From a bacterium 210820-DFI.6.37 (GTDB taxonomy: Bacteria > Bacillota > Clostridia > Peptostreptococcales > Anaerovoracaceae), in assembly GCA_020558355.1 (NCBI GenBank), contig JAJCKG010000017.1, positions 1-52,449 of the forward strand: a stretch of 52,449 nucleotides of DNA, read 5' to 3'. The position numbers were made by a program, and so were the translations under genes. This document shows positions 44,905-52,449 of the stretch, in pieces. Each line of letters starts with the position of its first letter. Positions within the stretch are counted from its first letter, which is position 1. Under the pieces are notes generated by a model, which was not told where the DNA came from, searched no databases, and was given only the letters and a program-made list of their open reading frames with translations.

Positions 44905-46419
44905 TTAAGCGTCGCGGTCCACCAGCGGCTCAGGGCTTTCCCCTTCCGGCGCTTCATCCTCAGGCATAGTAAAATCGCATTCCTTTAACGGAACGATCTT
45001 TGTTTTGTTGACAAATTTGAAGCCCAGATAAATGGCCATGAATACTGGGAAGAACCCGTAGTAGATCAGCAGGTCCGGTACATTGAAATCCAGGAAAACA
45101 AAGTAGTTGGCGCCGAAAATAACCACCAGAGATAAAAGGATGGCGACAATTGGCGCGACCGGATAAAATTTTGCTTTGAACTTCAATTCATTGAGGGTAT
45201 GGCCCTGCGCGTACCAGGCTTTCCGGAACCGGTAGTGGGCCATCGCGATCCCCAGCCAGATGATAAAGCCAGTCTGAGCGGAGGCGTTGTAGAAAATGTA
45301 ATAGATGGTGCCCTGGCCGACGCCGGAAGTAAGGAACGCCAGCGCGCCTACAATTCCAGTAGCCCAGACAGCTAAATGAGGAACGCCGTGTTTGTTTACT
45401 TTTTGGAAGAACTTAGGAGCCTGCTTGCGCAGAGACATGGCGTACAGCATACGGGAGGACATATAGAGGGAAGAATTTCCGCAGGATAATACAGAGGTCA
45501 GAATAATCGCGTTGACTACAGAGGCCGCCGCCTTAAAGCCCGCGTTATTGAAAACGATGGTAAATGGCGACATGGCCACATTGTCTTCCGAACCGCCTAA
45601 AAGACATGGGTCCGTAAATGGGATCAGAGTACCCAGAACAAAGATGGCGCCGAAATAAAAGATTACGATACGCCAGAAGACGCTGCGGATGGCTTTTGGA
45701 ATGGTTTTGTCAGGATTATCCGATTCCGCCGCCGCGATACCAACGCCTTCCGTTCCCTGAAAGGAAAAACCGGCAACCAGAAATACCCCTAGAACAGCGC
45801 CAAAGCCGCCAACAAAAGGAGCTTTATTTCCTTCATCATCGGCCAGGAACCAGTTCTGAAAACCAACGTCATGATCGCCGATTACCCCGAAGATCATCAG
45901 AAGACCGATGGCCAGGAAGGCAAGAACCGCGACCACCTTGATCCCCGCGAACCAATATTCCGCTTCCGCGTAGGCCTTTGCGGACATTAAATTCAGGGCC
46001 ATGAGGATGATCAGAAAGAGGACGGCCCAAATGCTTCCCGGAACATTAGGGAACCAGAACCGCATGATGATGGTGGAGGCTACCAGCTCGGCCGCCAGAG
46101 TGATGGACCAGGAAAACCAGTAGTTCCAGCCAAACGCGGCGCCAAGGGCCGGGTCGATAAAGCGGGAAGCAAAAGCCTGAAAGCCTCCGGCTAAAGGCAG
46201 TTGGGTGGACATTTCTCCAAGAGAGGTCATCATAAAGTAGACAACCATGCCCATCAGTCCGTAGGCCAGCATAGCCCCGCCAGGGCCCGCGCTATGTATG
46301 CCGCTGCCGCTGGCTAGGAATAATCCGGTGCCGATGGCTCCGCCGATAGCGATCATACTCAGCTGCCTGGAGCCAATGGTTCGCTGTAGCTGACTTTTTT
46401 GTTCTTTCATCTGACTCAT
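44905..46419 (-). CDS. Amino-acid permease, LysP/AAT type
   Basis: A 504-residue APC-superfamily proton symporter with 12 helices. Helix 1 has the family motif SMIAIGGAIGTGLFLASGSG, followed by GEMSTQLPLAGGFQAFASRF and GFSFQGTEGVGIAAAESDNP. The nearest well-known member is the lysine-specific permease LysP, but the substrate cannot be fixed. The acidic C-terminal tail (MPEDEAPEGESPEPLVDRDA) is cytosolic. ATG follows AAAGGAGAG. No lysine riboswitch lies in the leader. Confidence 0.88.
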   Translation of the reverse strand: MSQMKEQKSQLQRTIGSRQLSMIAIGGAIGTGLFLASGSGIHSAGPGGAMLAYGLMGMVVYFMMTSLGEMSTQLPLAGGFQAFASRFIDPALGAAFGWNYWFSWSITLAAELVASTIIMRFWFPNVPGSIWAVLFLIILMALNLMSAKAYAEAEYWFAGIKVVAVLAFLAIGLLMIFGVIGDHDVGFQNWFLADDEGNKAPFVGGFGAVLGVFLVAGFSFQGTEGVGIAAAESDNPDKTIPKAIRSVFWRIVIFYFGAIFVLGTLIPFTDPCLLGGSEDNVAMSPFTIVFNNAGFKAAASVVNAIILTSVLSCGNSSLYMSSRMLYAMSLRKQAPKFFQKVNKHGVPHLAVWATGIVGALAFLTSGVGQGTIYYIFYNASAQTGFIIWLGIAMAHYRFRKAWYAQGHTLNELKFKAKFYPVAPIVAILLSLVVIFGANYFVFLDFNVPDLLIYYGFFPVFMAIYLGFKFVNKTKIVPLKECDFTMPEDEAPEGESPEPLVDRDA

Positions 46420-46596
46420 TGTTACTCTCTCCTTTCTCGAGACAAAATTCTCTTATGAGATCAATGATTTCTGTTACCTTACTATAATATGCGGCCATTT
46501 GATTGATAAGTCTGAATCTTTAGATTAAACTGCGCTAATGGAGTTGAATTTCAAAGGTTGAAAGAATTTGAGAGAAGTTGAGAATATTTTGTCAAG

Positions 46597-46643
46597 AAAA
46601 ACGCCCTGCACAGGTTGTTTCGATCCTTGTACAGGGCGTTTTT
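46597..46643. terminator. Bidirectional terminator hairpin
   Basis: AAAAACGCCCTG (46597-46608) pairs with CAGGGCGTTTTT (46632-46643), with further pairing of ACAGG/CCTTGT inside. It ends the TM1266-type gene on the minus strand and isolates it from the permease leader. Confidence 0.8.
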
Positions 46644-46678
46644 GGGAAAGGCCGGTCGGCCAAAGAGCAATTGTAAAT

Positions 46679-46924
46679 TTATGCCTTCGCGTAAATCGTT
46701 TTTGTGCTGATACCCGGCAGCGCTCCCAGCTTTCCGGAAAGCGCGCTGATGGTATCCGCGGGCGCTTCCATAGCGATGCTGATGATGGAAAGCTCTTTGG
46801 AAGGGTGAGGCAGACCCATTCTGCCTAAAATAAAGCCTTTGTAATCATGTAAAATGGAATTGAGCTTGTCCACTGAGTCTGTGTTTTCTACAACAATTCC
46901 GATTAAAGCCGTTTTCGTTTCCAT
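46679..46924 (-). CDS. TM1266-family iron-only hydrogenase system regulator
   Basis: An 81-residue ACT/NikR-C-like protein: ALIGIVVENTDSVDKLNSIL, YKGFILGRMGLPHP, LSIISIAMEAPADTISALSG and KLGALPGISTKTIYAKA. In many anaerobes this family sits with the [FeFe]-hydrogenase maturation genes hydE/F/G. Here it stands alone between two terminators. The start follows AAGGAGGT. It has no DNA-binding part of its own, so the name regulator is only a family label. Confidence 0.85.
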   Translation of the reverse strand: METKTALIGIVVENTDSVDKLNSILHDYKGFILGRMGLPHPSKELSIISIAMEAPADTISALSGKLGALPGISTKTIYAKA

Positions 46925-47019
46925 ATTTTTACCTCCTTGTTTCCTTATTATATCATAACTTGCCAGCGGTTGCAGACGGTATATTTTGTGAGAAGTCCCG
47001 AGGGTTAAAGAAAATTCAT

Positions 47020-47048
47020 GCCTTAATGGTAAAAAATATCATTAAGGC
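47020..47048. repeat. Inverted repeat upstream of the DtxR-like gene
   Basis: GCCTTAATG (47020-47028) and CATTAAGGC (47040-47048) with 11 bp between, 14 bp upstream of the -35 box. Possibly a second operator or a hairpin; no T-run follows. Confidence 0.55.
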
Positions 47049-47061
47049 AAAAAAGATTTAC

Positions 47062-47109
47062 TTGCATTAAAAATAAAAGGGGAATAAAATCAAGTTAGAT
47101 GATGCTAAC
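47062..47109 (+). promoter_or_regulatory. Promoter and operator of the DtxR-like gene
   Basis: TTGCAT (47062-47067), 17 bp, TAAAAT (47085-47090). AAGTTA-N7-CTAAC at 47092-47109 (palindrome core GTTAG...CTAAC) covers the expected transcription start and resembles DtxR/IdeR-type iron boxes. A matching site lies in the leader of the surface-protein gene. Confidence 0.65.
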
Positions 47110-47129
47110 CTTTTAATAGGAGAAATACA

Positions 47130-47942
47130 ATGACCGCAACTCAAATGAAATATCTACTGGCTCTTACAGCAGCGCCTAAAAAAGAGAAGGGGTCTGTTTC
47201 AGAAGTTGCCAGGCGGTTTGATGTAAACCGTTCTACAGTAAACCGGGCCCTTAACGGCTTTATTGAAGAAGGAGTACTGGACGAAAAGCTGGTGCTTACC
47301 ACATATGGAAAGGCATTTCTGACCCAGTTCAAGCACCGCCATCAGAAAATCGTCTATTGGCTGTCTAAGAACGGCATACTAGAGGAGACAGCAAAGGAAG
47401 ACGCGCTGCAGCTTATGATGACCTGCTCTGAGGAAACAATAAGGCTGCTGGAACAGGGCGGTGATCTGTGCAAGGCATGCAACTACTTTGGCGAAAACGG
47501 GCGCAAGCTGCTGCTGACCGGAAACAATTTATCGCAATATATCCCAAGAGGGGATTATCGGGTGCCCTTTGCCTTTTACAAGGGGACCAAAAGGGAACCG
47601 CGGTATGTTTCTATGGCCAATGAAGCCTTTTGCCATCCGGGGATTCTTACAGTAGGAAACCAGACCGCCTTTTTGAGGATGAAATGCAGGCGAATGGAAC
47701 GAAAGTCCATGAAAAGCCATACTGTAATATCCGGCGAGATGAAGACCATGAAGTATGAATGTGAAAACCAGATTAAATTCGCGGACGTAAAGGACGGCTA
47801 TGTGAATCTGCCGCTGGAAGCCATGCAGTTTTCCTATTTGCAGGAAGAGGACATCCTGCAGGGGGAAATGAAGCTCTTTCTTTCCAGCTCAGTAGGAGAG
47901 ACGCATCCGGAATGTACAGCGCTTTTAAAATTATATTTATAA
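47130..47942 (+). CDS. DtxR-like winged-helix regulator with unknown C-terminal domain
   Basis: A 270-residue regulator. Residues about 5-62 are a winged helix (SVSEVARRFDVNRSTVNRAL then NGFIEEGVLDEK). Residues about 68-110 (HRHQKIVYWLSKNGILEETA, DALQLMMTCSEETIRLL) follow the dimerisation helices of DtxR/MntR. The usual metal ligands of DtxR are mostly replaced: only the first His (near His71) remains, and the H..C..EH cluster is K-E-D-A-L..MM. The C-terminal 150 residues (from LCKACNYFGENG) are unlike the SH3-like domain and include several Cys. It may sense something other than free iron. The same operator precedes it and the surface-protein gene. Confidence 0.7.
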   Translation: MTATQMKYLLALTAAPKKEKGSVSEVARRFDVNRSTVNRALNGFIEEGVLDEKLVLTTYGKAFLTQFKHRHQKIVYWLSKNGILEETAKEDALQLMMTCSEETIRLLEQGGDLCKACNYFGENGRKLLLTGNNLSQYIPRGDYRVPFAFYKGTKREPRYVSMANEAFCHPGILTVGNQTAFLRMKCRRMERKSMKSHTVISGEMKTMKYECENQIKFADVKDGYVNLPLEAMQFSYLQEEDILQGEMKLFLSSSVGETHPECTALLKLYL

Positions 47943-47947
47943 GAAGA

Positions 47948-47995
47948 ATACGCAAAACAGGCGGACCTGGCTTCAGGCCCGCCTGTTTTGCGTAT
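47948..47995. terminator. 17-bp perfect hairpin after the DtxR-like gene
   Basis: ATACGCAAAACAGGCGG (47948-47964) and CCGCCTGTTTTGCGTAT (47979-47995) with a partly self-complementary loop. No T-run, but stable enough to end transcription. Confidence 0.65.
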
Positions 47996-48138
47996 ATCTG
48001 AGCTGAAGATAAAAAAATTTCTTTTGTTGTTGCGTCTTATGCAACAAACCCCACAACCGTTAAAATTTCAACGGAAAAAAAGAGGAAAGAGCAAAAGTGA
48101 GCGGAAAAATCCGTGCATAATATGCAACAAAATGCCTA

Positions 48139-48196
48139 TTTACAAAAAAACAGAATTCGATAAAATATCCATGTAAGTTAAGACAAACTAACTTAC
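48139..48196 (+). promoter_or_regulatory. Promoter and operator of the surface-protein transcript
   Basis: TTTACA (48139-48144), 16 bp, TAAAAT (48161-48166). GTAAGTTA (48173-48180) and TAACTTAC (48189-48196) form a perfect 8-bp inverted repeat at the expected start. Within it AAGTTA-N7-CTAAC matches the site upstream of the DtxR-like gene. Confidence 0.6.
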
Positions 48197-48480
48197 GGAG
48201 GCTGCAAAGCCTATATGCTCCTTTATTGAAGATAAATAAGTGGAGGCTCCTTCCTTTCGTTTGTGCGCAGGGCGAAAGGAAGGGACCAAAGCGGACTTTA
48301 TGAAAGAAATTAATAAGGAGCGAAATCAACTGTTTTTTGAAAAAAAGGTTAGCAAAAGCTAATAGGGCAAGGCCCACCGGGCTCCCCTGCGGATACTGCC
48401 GCAGGGACCCGGACTCCTGTGTCATAATCAGCAGGGCAGAGGGCCGCCTGAAAAATCGTTATACAGAAAGAAACAAAGAG
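48173..48480 (+). ncRNA. Long structured 5' leader of unknown family
   Basis: About 300 nt between the predicted start and the surface-protein ribosome site, with several stable stems. They are GGAGGC-TGCAAA-GCC with CTCC (48197-48221), an 11-bp stem CCTTCCTTTCG/CGAAAGGAAGG (48249-48283), TTAGC-AAAA-GCTAA (48349-48362), and CCGGG enclosing CCCTGCGG-ATACTG-CCGCAGGG and CCCGG (48377-48412). It has no convincing open frame. I compared it by eye with known riboswitches and RNAs and cannot assign it; a raiA-type motif should be tested. Confidence 0.6.
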
Positions 48481-48491
48481 GTAGAAATTCG

Positions 48492-51400
48492 ATGAAAATT
48501 TTTACAACCAAGAATACCGCCAAGCTGATGGCCGCCCTGATGCTGGCCACCACTCTGGTCCCTTCCGGAGTTATGGCCCAGACAAGCGGCCAGGCGGCGC
48601 AGGACAGCCCGCAGGCTGCCGTAGCGCAGTCCGCCGAGACGGATCAAGCGGATTCCATCAGCGAAAATCAAGATTCTCCAGTATACACAATTATGGATGA
48701 GAATTTGCGCAAAGCAATTTGTAAGGAACTAGGGAAAGACTATTCTGAAGGCGTAACCATTACAGAAGGAGAAATGGCCTCTCTGACAGAATTAACCGCA
48801 AAAGACGCGGGGATTACCAATCTCTATGGAATGGAATACGCAACAAACCTGAAAACATTGGATTTAAGTGGAAATGATCTTGGCTCTGACGAACTGTTTC
48901 CTACCGCAATGCTTTTTGGATATCTTTCGATGATGCCAAAACTGACTAGTGTTAATTGTTCTAATAACCAACTGTCAGGGAAACTGGTGCTGATGGAAAT
49001 GGAGCAACTAAAGACACTGGATCTGTCCGGCAATGCTATCAATCAGGTAGAATTTAATAAGAGCAAACTTCCTTCTCTTACAAGCATGGACCTTTCAGAA
49101 AACTATTTTTATAAAAATGAAAGTACGCTTGGCTATACGGATATGGTCGATATGGGCATTGACAAATTCAACTTGGCAGATCAAAAAAATCTGGCTTCTT
49201 TAAAAGGAATCTATATTAATAATGGAGCGACAGAGTCCAGCTTTACTATAAAATCCAGCACAAAAAAGGCGTTGGCAGATGAGCAAACGAAAACCATCGA
49301 CGCCGGTGAAGTTTTTGGGGATTCCTTAACGCTGGCCTGCATTGGATTCGCGGCTGATTCCACGACAAAGGTAACTGTAGAAGGCGAAAAGTACACCGCT
49401 GTTTCTACGGATAAAACGGGAAGTCTGGAAGATAGTCAAACAATACAGTTAACGAACCTCCCCGCCGGACAGCAAAGCCTGACACTCTCCGTGCTTCACA
49501 TGGGCGGTGACACGCAAACTTATACCCTGAAAATGAATGTTACCGCGCTTCCGGATAGCGATGGTGAAGACGCGGCAGGCATAAAAGACGCTTCGCTGCA
49601 GCAGGCTGTATGTAAAAAATTAAATATTACAGATTATACATCTCATGTGATCACAAAGGATGAAATGGCAAGCCTGACTGATTTAAGTGTATATAACGCG
49701 AATTCTCTGGAAGGTTTACAGTACGCGACTCAATTAACGCGATTGACCGCCTATGGTACCTTTAAAACTGTTCCAAATCTGGGAAGCAGCATCAAAACAC
49801 TGACTCTTAAGAGCAGTTATTGTAAGGAACTTCCTGATCTTTCTAAACTGGAAAGCCTTTCAGGGTTAACCCTTACTATGACGAATTTGGAAAAGCTTCC
49901 AGCGTTTCCAAACACACTTAAATCGCTTACATTATGGACCTGCAAAGAAAGTTTTGATTTTTCGCCCCTAAAGGCGCTGCCTGCCGGAAGCCTTTCTCTT
50001 ACGATCCAAGGTATGTCGGATACCTCTATCTTAACAAATTTAGCTGATGAAAAAGGCCTGGTTCAACCGCTTTCCGCTTTAAAAATTGTGTCCAGTAAGA
50101 ATATATCCTTTGCAAAAGATATTACCGCTATACCAAATTTGAAGACGCTTTCCATTACCGGCAGCGAGTTGACAGAACTTCCTGATTGGGTGGCTAACTG
50201 TACTAACTTGAGCTCGATTGATCTGAACAGCAATTTACTGGAAGCGTTCCCTGAGCAAATTGCGGAGCTTTCCGGACTGAAAACTCTTAATCTCTCAACA
50301 AACGCAATTAATCGCATAGATGTTAAGTTGAATGGATTAAGCAATCTGGAAACTCTTACTATAAGAAACTGCGGTTTGACCGCTTTGCCTTCAGATCTAA
50401 GCAGTCTCACTTCACTGACCACGCTTGATGCCAGTTCTAATAAAATCACATCAGTTGGAGATGAGATCAAAGGGCTGAAAAATTTAAAGAAACTTGTTTT
50501 AGACGGAAACTATTTATCTGAGATTCCTGAATCTATATCGGAGCTTTCTGCGCTGACGAGTATTTCTTTAAAATTAAATACGTATACAACCGTTGCTTAC
50601 GCTCCTTTCGAAAACCTTTCTTCACTGAAGACAATTGCATTAGGCGGAGCTTTAAAGGCAAGCGGACAGGACGAGCAAACAGAATCCGCAATCGCGGCGC
50701 TGAAGGCAGCGGGAAAGACGGTTACGGTGGCTTCTCCATCACCGCTGGCGGCTTTGAAATCATTGACAGCAGAGGGATATGGCTCTATTCCGGATACGCT
50801 TGAACCGGTCAGAAAAAACTCTTCCGCTTCTCAGGAACTGTTTTTGCAAATTCCGGAAGGGAAGGAGACGATAACCATTACACCGACGGCGCTCTATGAT
50901 GATACCGAAATATCCGTCGATGGAAAAACGGTTGAAAGCGGAAGCTCAATAACGATTGCCGACTTGAAAGCTGGGGAAAATACCGTTAATCTGTCTCTGG
51001 TAAATAGCGATCAACCTAGTATTACATTAAACTACATATTAACGATTATGGTGGGTGATTACGCGATTAATGGGTTCCCTAAAGAGAATTCTATTTATGA
51101 AATCCCGATCACCTCATTAAAGGAGTTTTCTTCCGATCTTTCCATGACCAATAACTATATTGAAAGGAAAGCGACTGTTACCTATAAGGATGGGCAATAT
51201 CGGATTAATTTTGTTACAAATCGAGAGGATTTCATGCCAAGTCTGCGATATAGAAATTCTGAAGGCGAATGGATAACCGCCGATGAAATTTCCAGGGACA
51301 CCAGCACCCATATGGCCACATGGAGAATCTATGCTGATGATTTAGAAAAGGACCTCTATATTTCACCTTATGTTGTGCCAATGGGTTATTCCCCAGTATG

Positions 51401-52449
51401 CAGAATTCAATTTGATTTAAAGAAAATCTTGGACATTACGGACTCAATAACAGAAGCGGATACTTCTGATTTGCAAATCGCGATCAATAAAGCGAAAGCC
51501 ATCACGGAAGGCAACAACATCTACACCGACGCCACCTTCCAGGCCTTAGAGAAGGCGCTGGCGGACGGCCAGGCCCTCCTGAAAAAAGAAGGTCTGACCA
51601 CCTCCGAAGCTGACGCCATGGCGGAAACCATCGAGGACGCCATCAAGGCTCTCGCGGAAGACCCGGATAAGAAGGCCGACAAGTCCGAGCTGGGCGATCT
51701 TATCACTCAGGCCGGCAAGGCGGACAAAGACCTGTACACCAACAGCTCCTACGAGGCTATGACCGACGCCCTGGCCGCGGCCAAGGAAGTCTATGACTCC
51801 GCTACCGCCACCAAAGCTCAGGTGGAGGAACAGGTCAGCGCCCTCACCGCGGCCATCAACGGCCTGCAGCTGAAGGCCCTGGACGCCATCTCCCCTCAAA
51901 AGCTTCCGGACGGGATTTACACCCTGCCGGTGAAGCTGCGCCACGCCACCGCCAGCGATCAGGACTCTATGGGCAACAAGGCCCTGAAGCAGACGGCCAA
52001 GCTGGTGATTCAGGATGGCAAAGCCACCGTGTTCCTGGGCTTCCAGGCCATGCCTTACGCGAAGCTGACCGGGTACCTGATGGAGTTTGACAAGCTGACT
52101 GACATTCAATATAACGAGAACAATTACCCGCTCTGGGAGGAATCCACGCTGATTCCTGGAACGGTTCTGGACACCTACGATGTCATCGACCAGTACAACG
52201 CGGCGGACAGTAAGGATGACCGCTGCCGCGGCAAGCAGTACACCAAGACCCTGTCCATGGACGTGGATCTTCCGGAAGAGGCCGGTTCCTACGGCTACAC
52301 CTGGGTGCATGTGTACGTTCCGGTTATGGGCGAGCAGGCCTCCGGCGACCAGGTGGCGAAGCTGCGGCTGGACTTCAGCGACATCAAACAGTACGTGGAG
52401 CCGACCATCAGCCTGTCTAAGACCTCCGCTTCTTTGACAGCGGGAAGTA
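48492..52449 (+). CDS. Large secreted LRR-FIVAR-NEAT surface protein (continues past window end)
   Basis: At least 1319 residues, no stop before the window ends. Residues 1-29 are a signal peptide (TAKLMAALMLATTLVPSGVM). Two leucine-rich-repeat regions follow, about 60-180 and 360-720 (LKTLDLSGNDL, LSSIDLNSNLLEAFPEQIAE). Cadherin-like or beta-sandwich segments lie near 230-345 and 740-960, two FIVAR repeats near 990-1055 and 1062-1125, a NEAT domain near 1133-1315 (LPDGIYTLPVKLRHA, KATVFLGFQAM), and the start of a bacterial Ig-like domain (ISLSKTSASLTAG). LRR plus NEAT recalls heme-capturing surface proteins. The NEAT end reads WVHVYVPVMGEQASGDQVAK, without the YxxxY heme tyrosines. Codon use is AT-rich in the LRR part but GC-rich in the signal and FIVAR-NEAT parts. 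Confidence 0.88.
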   Translation, partial: MKIFTTKNTAKLMAALMLATTLVPSGVMAQTSGQAAQDSPQAAVAQSAETDQADSISENQDSPVYTIMDENLRKAICKELGKDYSEGVTITEGEMASLTELTAKDAGITNLYGMEYATNLKTLDLSGNDLGSDELFPTAMLFGYLSMMPKLTSVNCSNNQLSGKLVLMEMEQLKTLDLSGNAINQVEFNKSKLPSLTSMDLSENYFYKNESTLGYTDMVDMGIDKFNLADQKNLASLKGIYINNGATESSFTIKSSTKKALADEQTKTIDAGEVFGDSLTLACIGFAADSTTKVTVEGEKYTAVSTDKTGSLEDSQTIQLTNLPAGQQSLTLSVLHMGGDTQTYTLKMNVTALPDSDGEDAAGIKDASLQQAVCKKLNITDYTSHVITKDEMASLTDLSVYNANSLEGLQYATQLTRLTAYGTFKTVPNLGSSIKTLTLKSSYCKELPDLSKLESLSGLTLTMTNLEKLPAFPNTLKSLTLWTCKESFDFSPLKALPAGSLSLTIQGMSDTSILTNLADEKGLVQPLSALKIVSSKNISFAKDITAIPNLKTLSITGSELTELPDWVANCTNLSSIDLNSNLLEAFPEQIAELSGLKTLNLSTNAINRIDVKLNGLSNLETLTIRNCGLTALPSDLSSLTSLTTLDASSNKITSVGDEIKGLKNLKKLVLDGNYLSEIPESISELSALTSISLKLNTYTTVAYAPFENLSSLKTIALGGALKASGQDEQTESAIAALKAAGKTVTVASPSPLAALKSLTAEGYGSIPDTLEPVRKNSSASQELFLQIPEGKETITITPTALYDDTEISVDGKTVESGSSITIADLKAGENTVNLSLVNSDQPSITLNYILTIMVGDYAINGFPKENSIYEIPITSLKEFSSDLSMTNNYIERKATVTYKDGQYRINFVTNREDFMPSLRYRNSEGEWITADEISRDTSTHMATWRIYADDLEKDLYISPYVVPMGYSPVCRIQFDLKKILDITDSITEADTSDLQIAINKAKAITEGNNIYTDATFQALEKALADGQALLKKEGLTTSEADAMAETIEDAIKALAEDPDKKADKSELGDLITQAGKADKDLYTNSSYEAMTDALAAAKEVYDSATATKAQVEEQVSALTAAINGLQLKALDAISPQKLPDGIYTLPVKLRHATASDQDSMGNKALKQTAKLVIQDGKATVFLGFQAMPYAKLTGYLMEFDKLTDIQYNENNYPLWEESTLIPGTVLDTYDVIDQYNAADSKDDRCRGKQYTKTLSMDVDLPEEAGSYGYTWVHVYVPVMGEQASGDQVAKLRLDFSDIKQYVEPTISLSKTSASLTAGS

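Noticed and set aside
46420..46570. Lysine riboswitch before the LysP-like permease
   Set aside because: The leader is short and AT-rich with no lysine aptamer segments.
48340..48420. c-di-GMP-I riboswitch
   Set aside because: AGCAAAAGC and GGGCAAGGCCC look suggestive, but the conserved GACGCAAAGCC part and tetraloop receptor are missing.
51546..52310. 254-residue minus-strand open frame
   Set aside because: Antisense to the FIVAR-NEAT part of the surface protein, which is clearly the coding frame.

Overview
The window comes from a Gram-positive, spore-forming, probably anaerobic bacterium of the Clostridia (Bacillota). Supporting signs are spoIIM with a sigma-E-like promoter, paired Spo0A boxes, TTGxxx/TATAAT promoters, AGGAGG ribosome sites, T-box, ZTP and FMN riboswitches, a folate one-carbon gene set (fhs, fchA, folD) and an orphan TM1266-type hydrogenase-system regulator. 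Mogibacterium/Anaerovorax relatives are plausible, but I cannot fix the genus from sequence alone. Most genes are moderately GC-rich. The AT-rich islands (5.1-6.4 kb, 19.5-21.9 kb, 48.7-51.5 kb) look like acquired or exchanged segments.

Layout. 0-0.9 kb: a DinJ/YafQ toxin-antitoxin pair with its operator, then the first copy of a structured 89-bp repeat. 0.98-4.9 kb: proB-proC-NUDIX, spoIIM, and a XerD-like recombinase. 5.1-6.0 kb: a DUF3990/DUF3791-like pair, a candidate ADP-ribosyltransferase-type toxin-antitoxin module. 6.4-8.2 kb: a secreted FN3-NlpC/P60 hydrolase and a DUF364 protein. 8.4-10.65 kb: rplS, rbgA and rnhB. 10.65-16 kb: ZTP riboswitch-fhs, a Smr-domain protein, an FMN-riboswitch-controlled MFS transporter (RibZ-like), and fchA-folD. 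16.2-19.5 kb: larB, a short larC, sseB, a parvulin and a paired SMR exporter. 19.5-24.6 kb: an AraC-family regulator divergent from an amidohydrolase and a PuuP-like permease. 24.6-31.2 kb: T-box-valS-folC-dagK-GNAT-ssb. 31.2-33.4 kb: a membrane PAS-REC-HPt protein divergent from a prepilin peptidase, with two Spo0A boxes between them. 33.5-37.6 kb: yhbY, truA, dCMP deaminase, a TagO/WecA-type transferase and a MATE exporter. 38.2-44.8 kb: the complete F-type ATP synthase operon. 44.9-46.9 kb: an amino-acid permease and the TM1266-type regulator. 47.0-52.4 kb: a DtxR-like regulator and a very large surface protein (LRR, FIVAR, NEAT) that runs off the window end.

How the genes work together. 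Fhs makes 10-formyl-THF, FchA gives the cyclohydrolase step, and FolD the methylene-THF dehydrogenase step. This FolD lacks two residues needed for cyclohydrolase chemistry, so FchA probably supplies that activity. The ZTP riboswitch ties fhs to purine and folate status, and folC polyglutamylates the cofactor.

The part most worth following up is the right end. The DtxR-like gene and the NEAT surface-protein gene carry the same AAGTTA-N7-CTAAC site just downstream of their -10 boxes. The surface-protein mRNA then begins with a roughly 300-nt highly folded leader that I could not assign to a family. Other unusual points are four TGTTAACA octamers in two equally spaced pairs upstream of valS, a hairpin that buries the ssb ribosome site, a kinase-less PAS-REC-HPt protein beside Spo0A boxes, and a XerD-like protein with Asn in place of a catalytic His.
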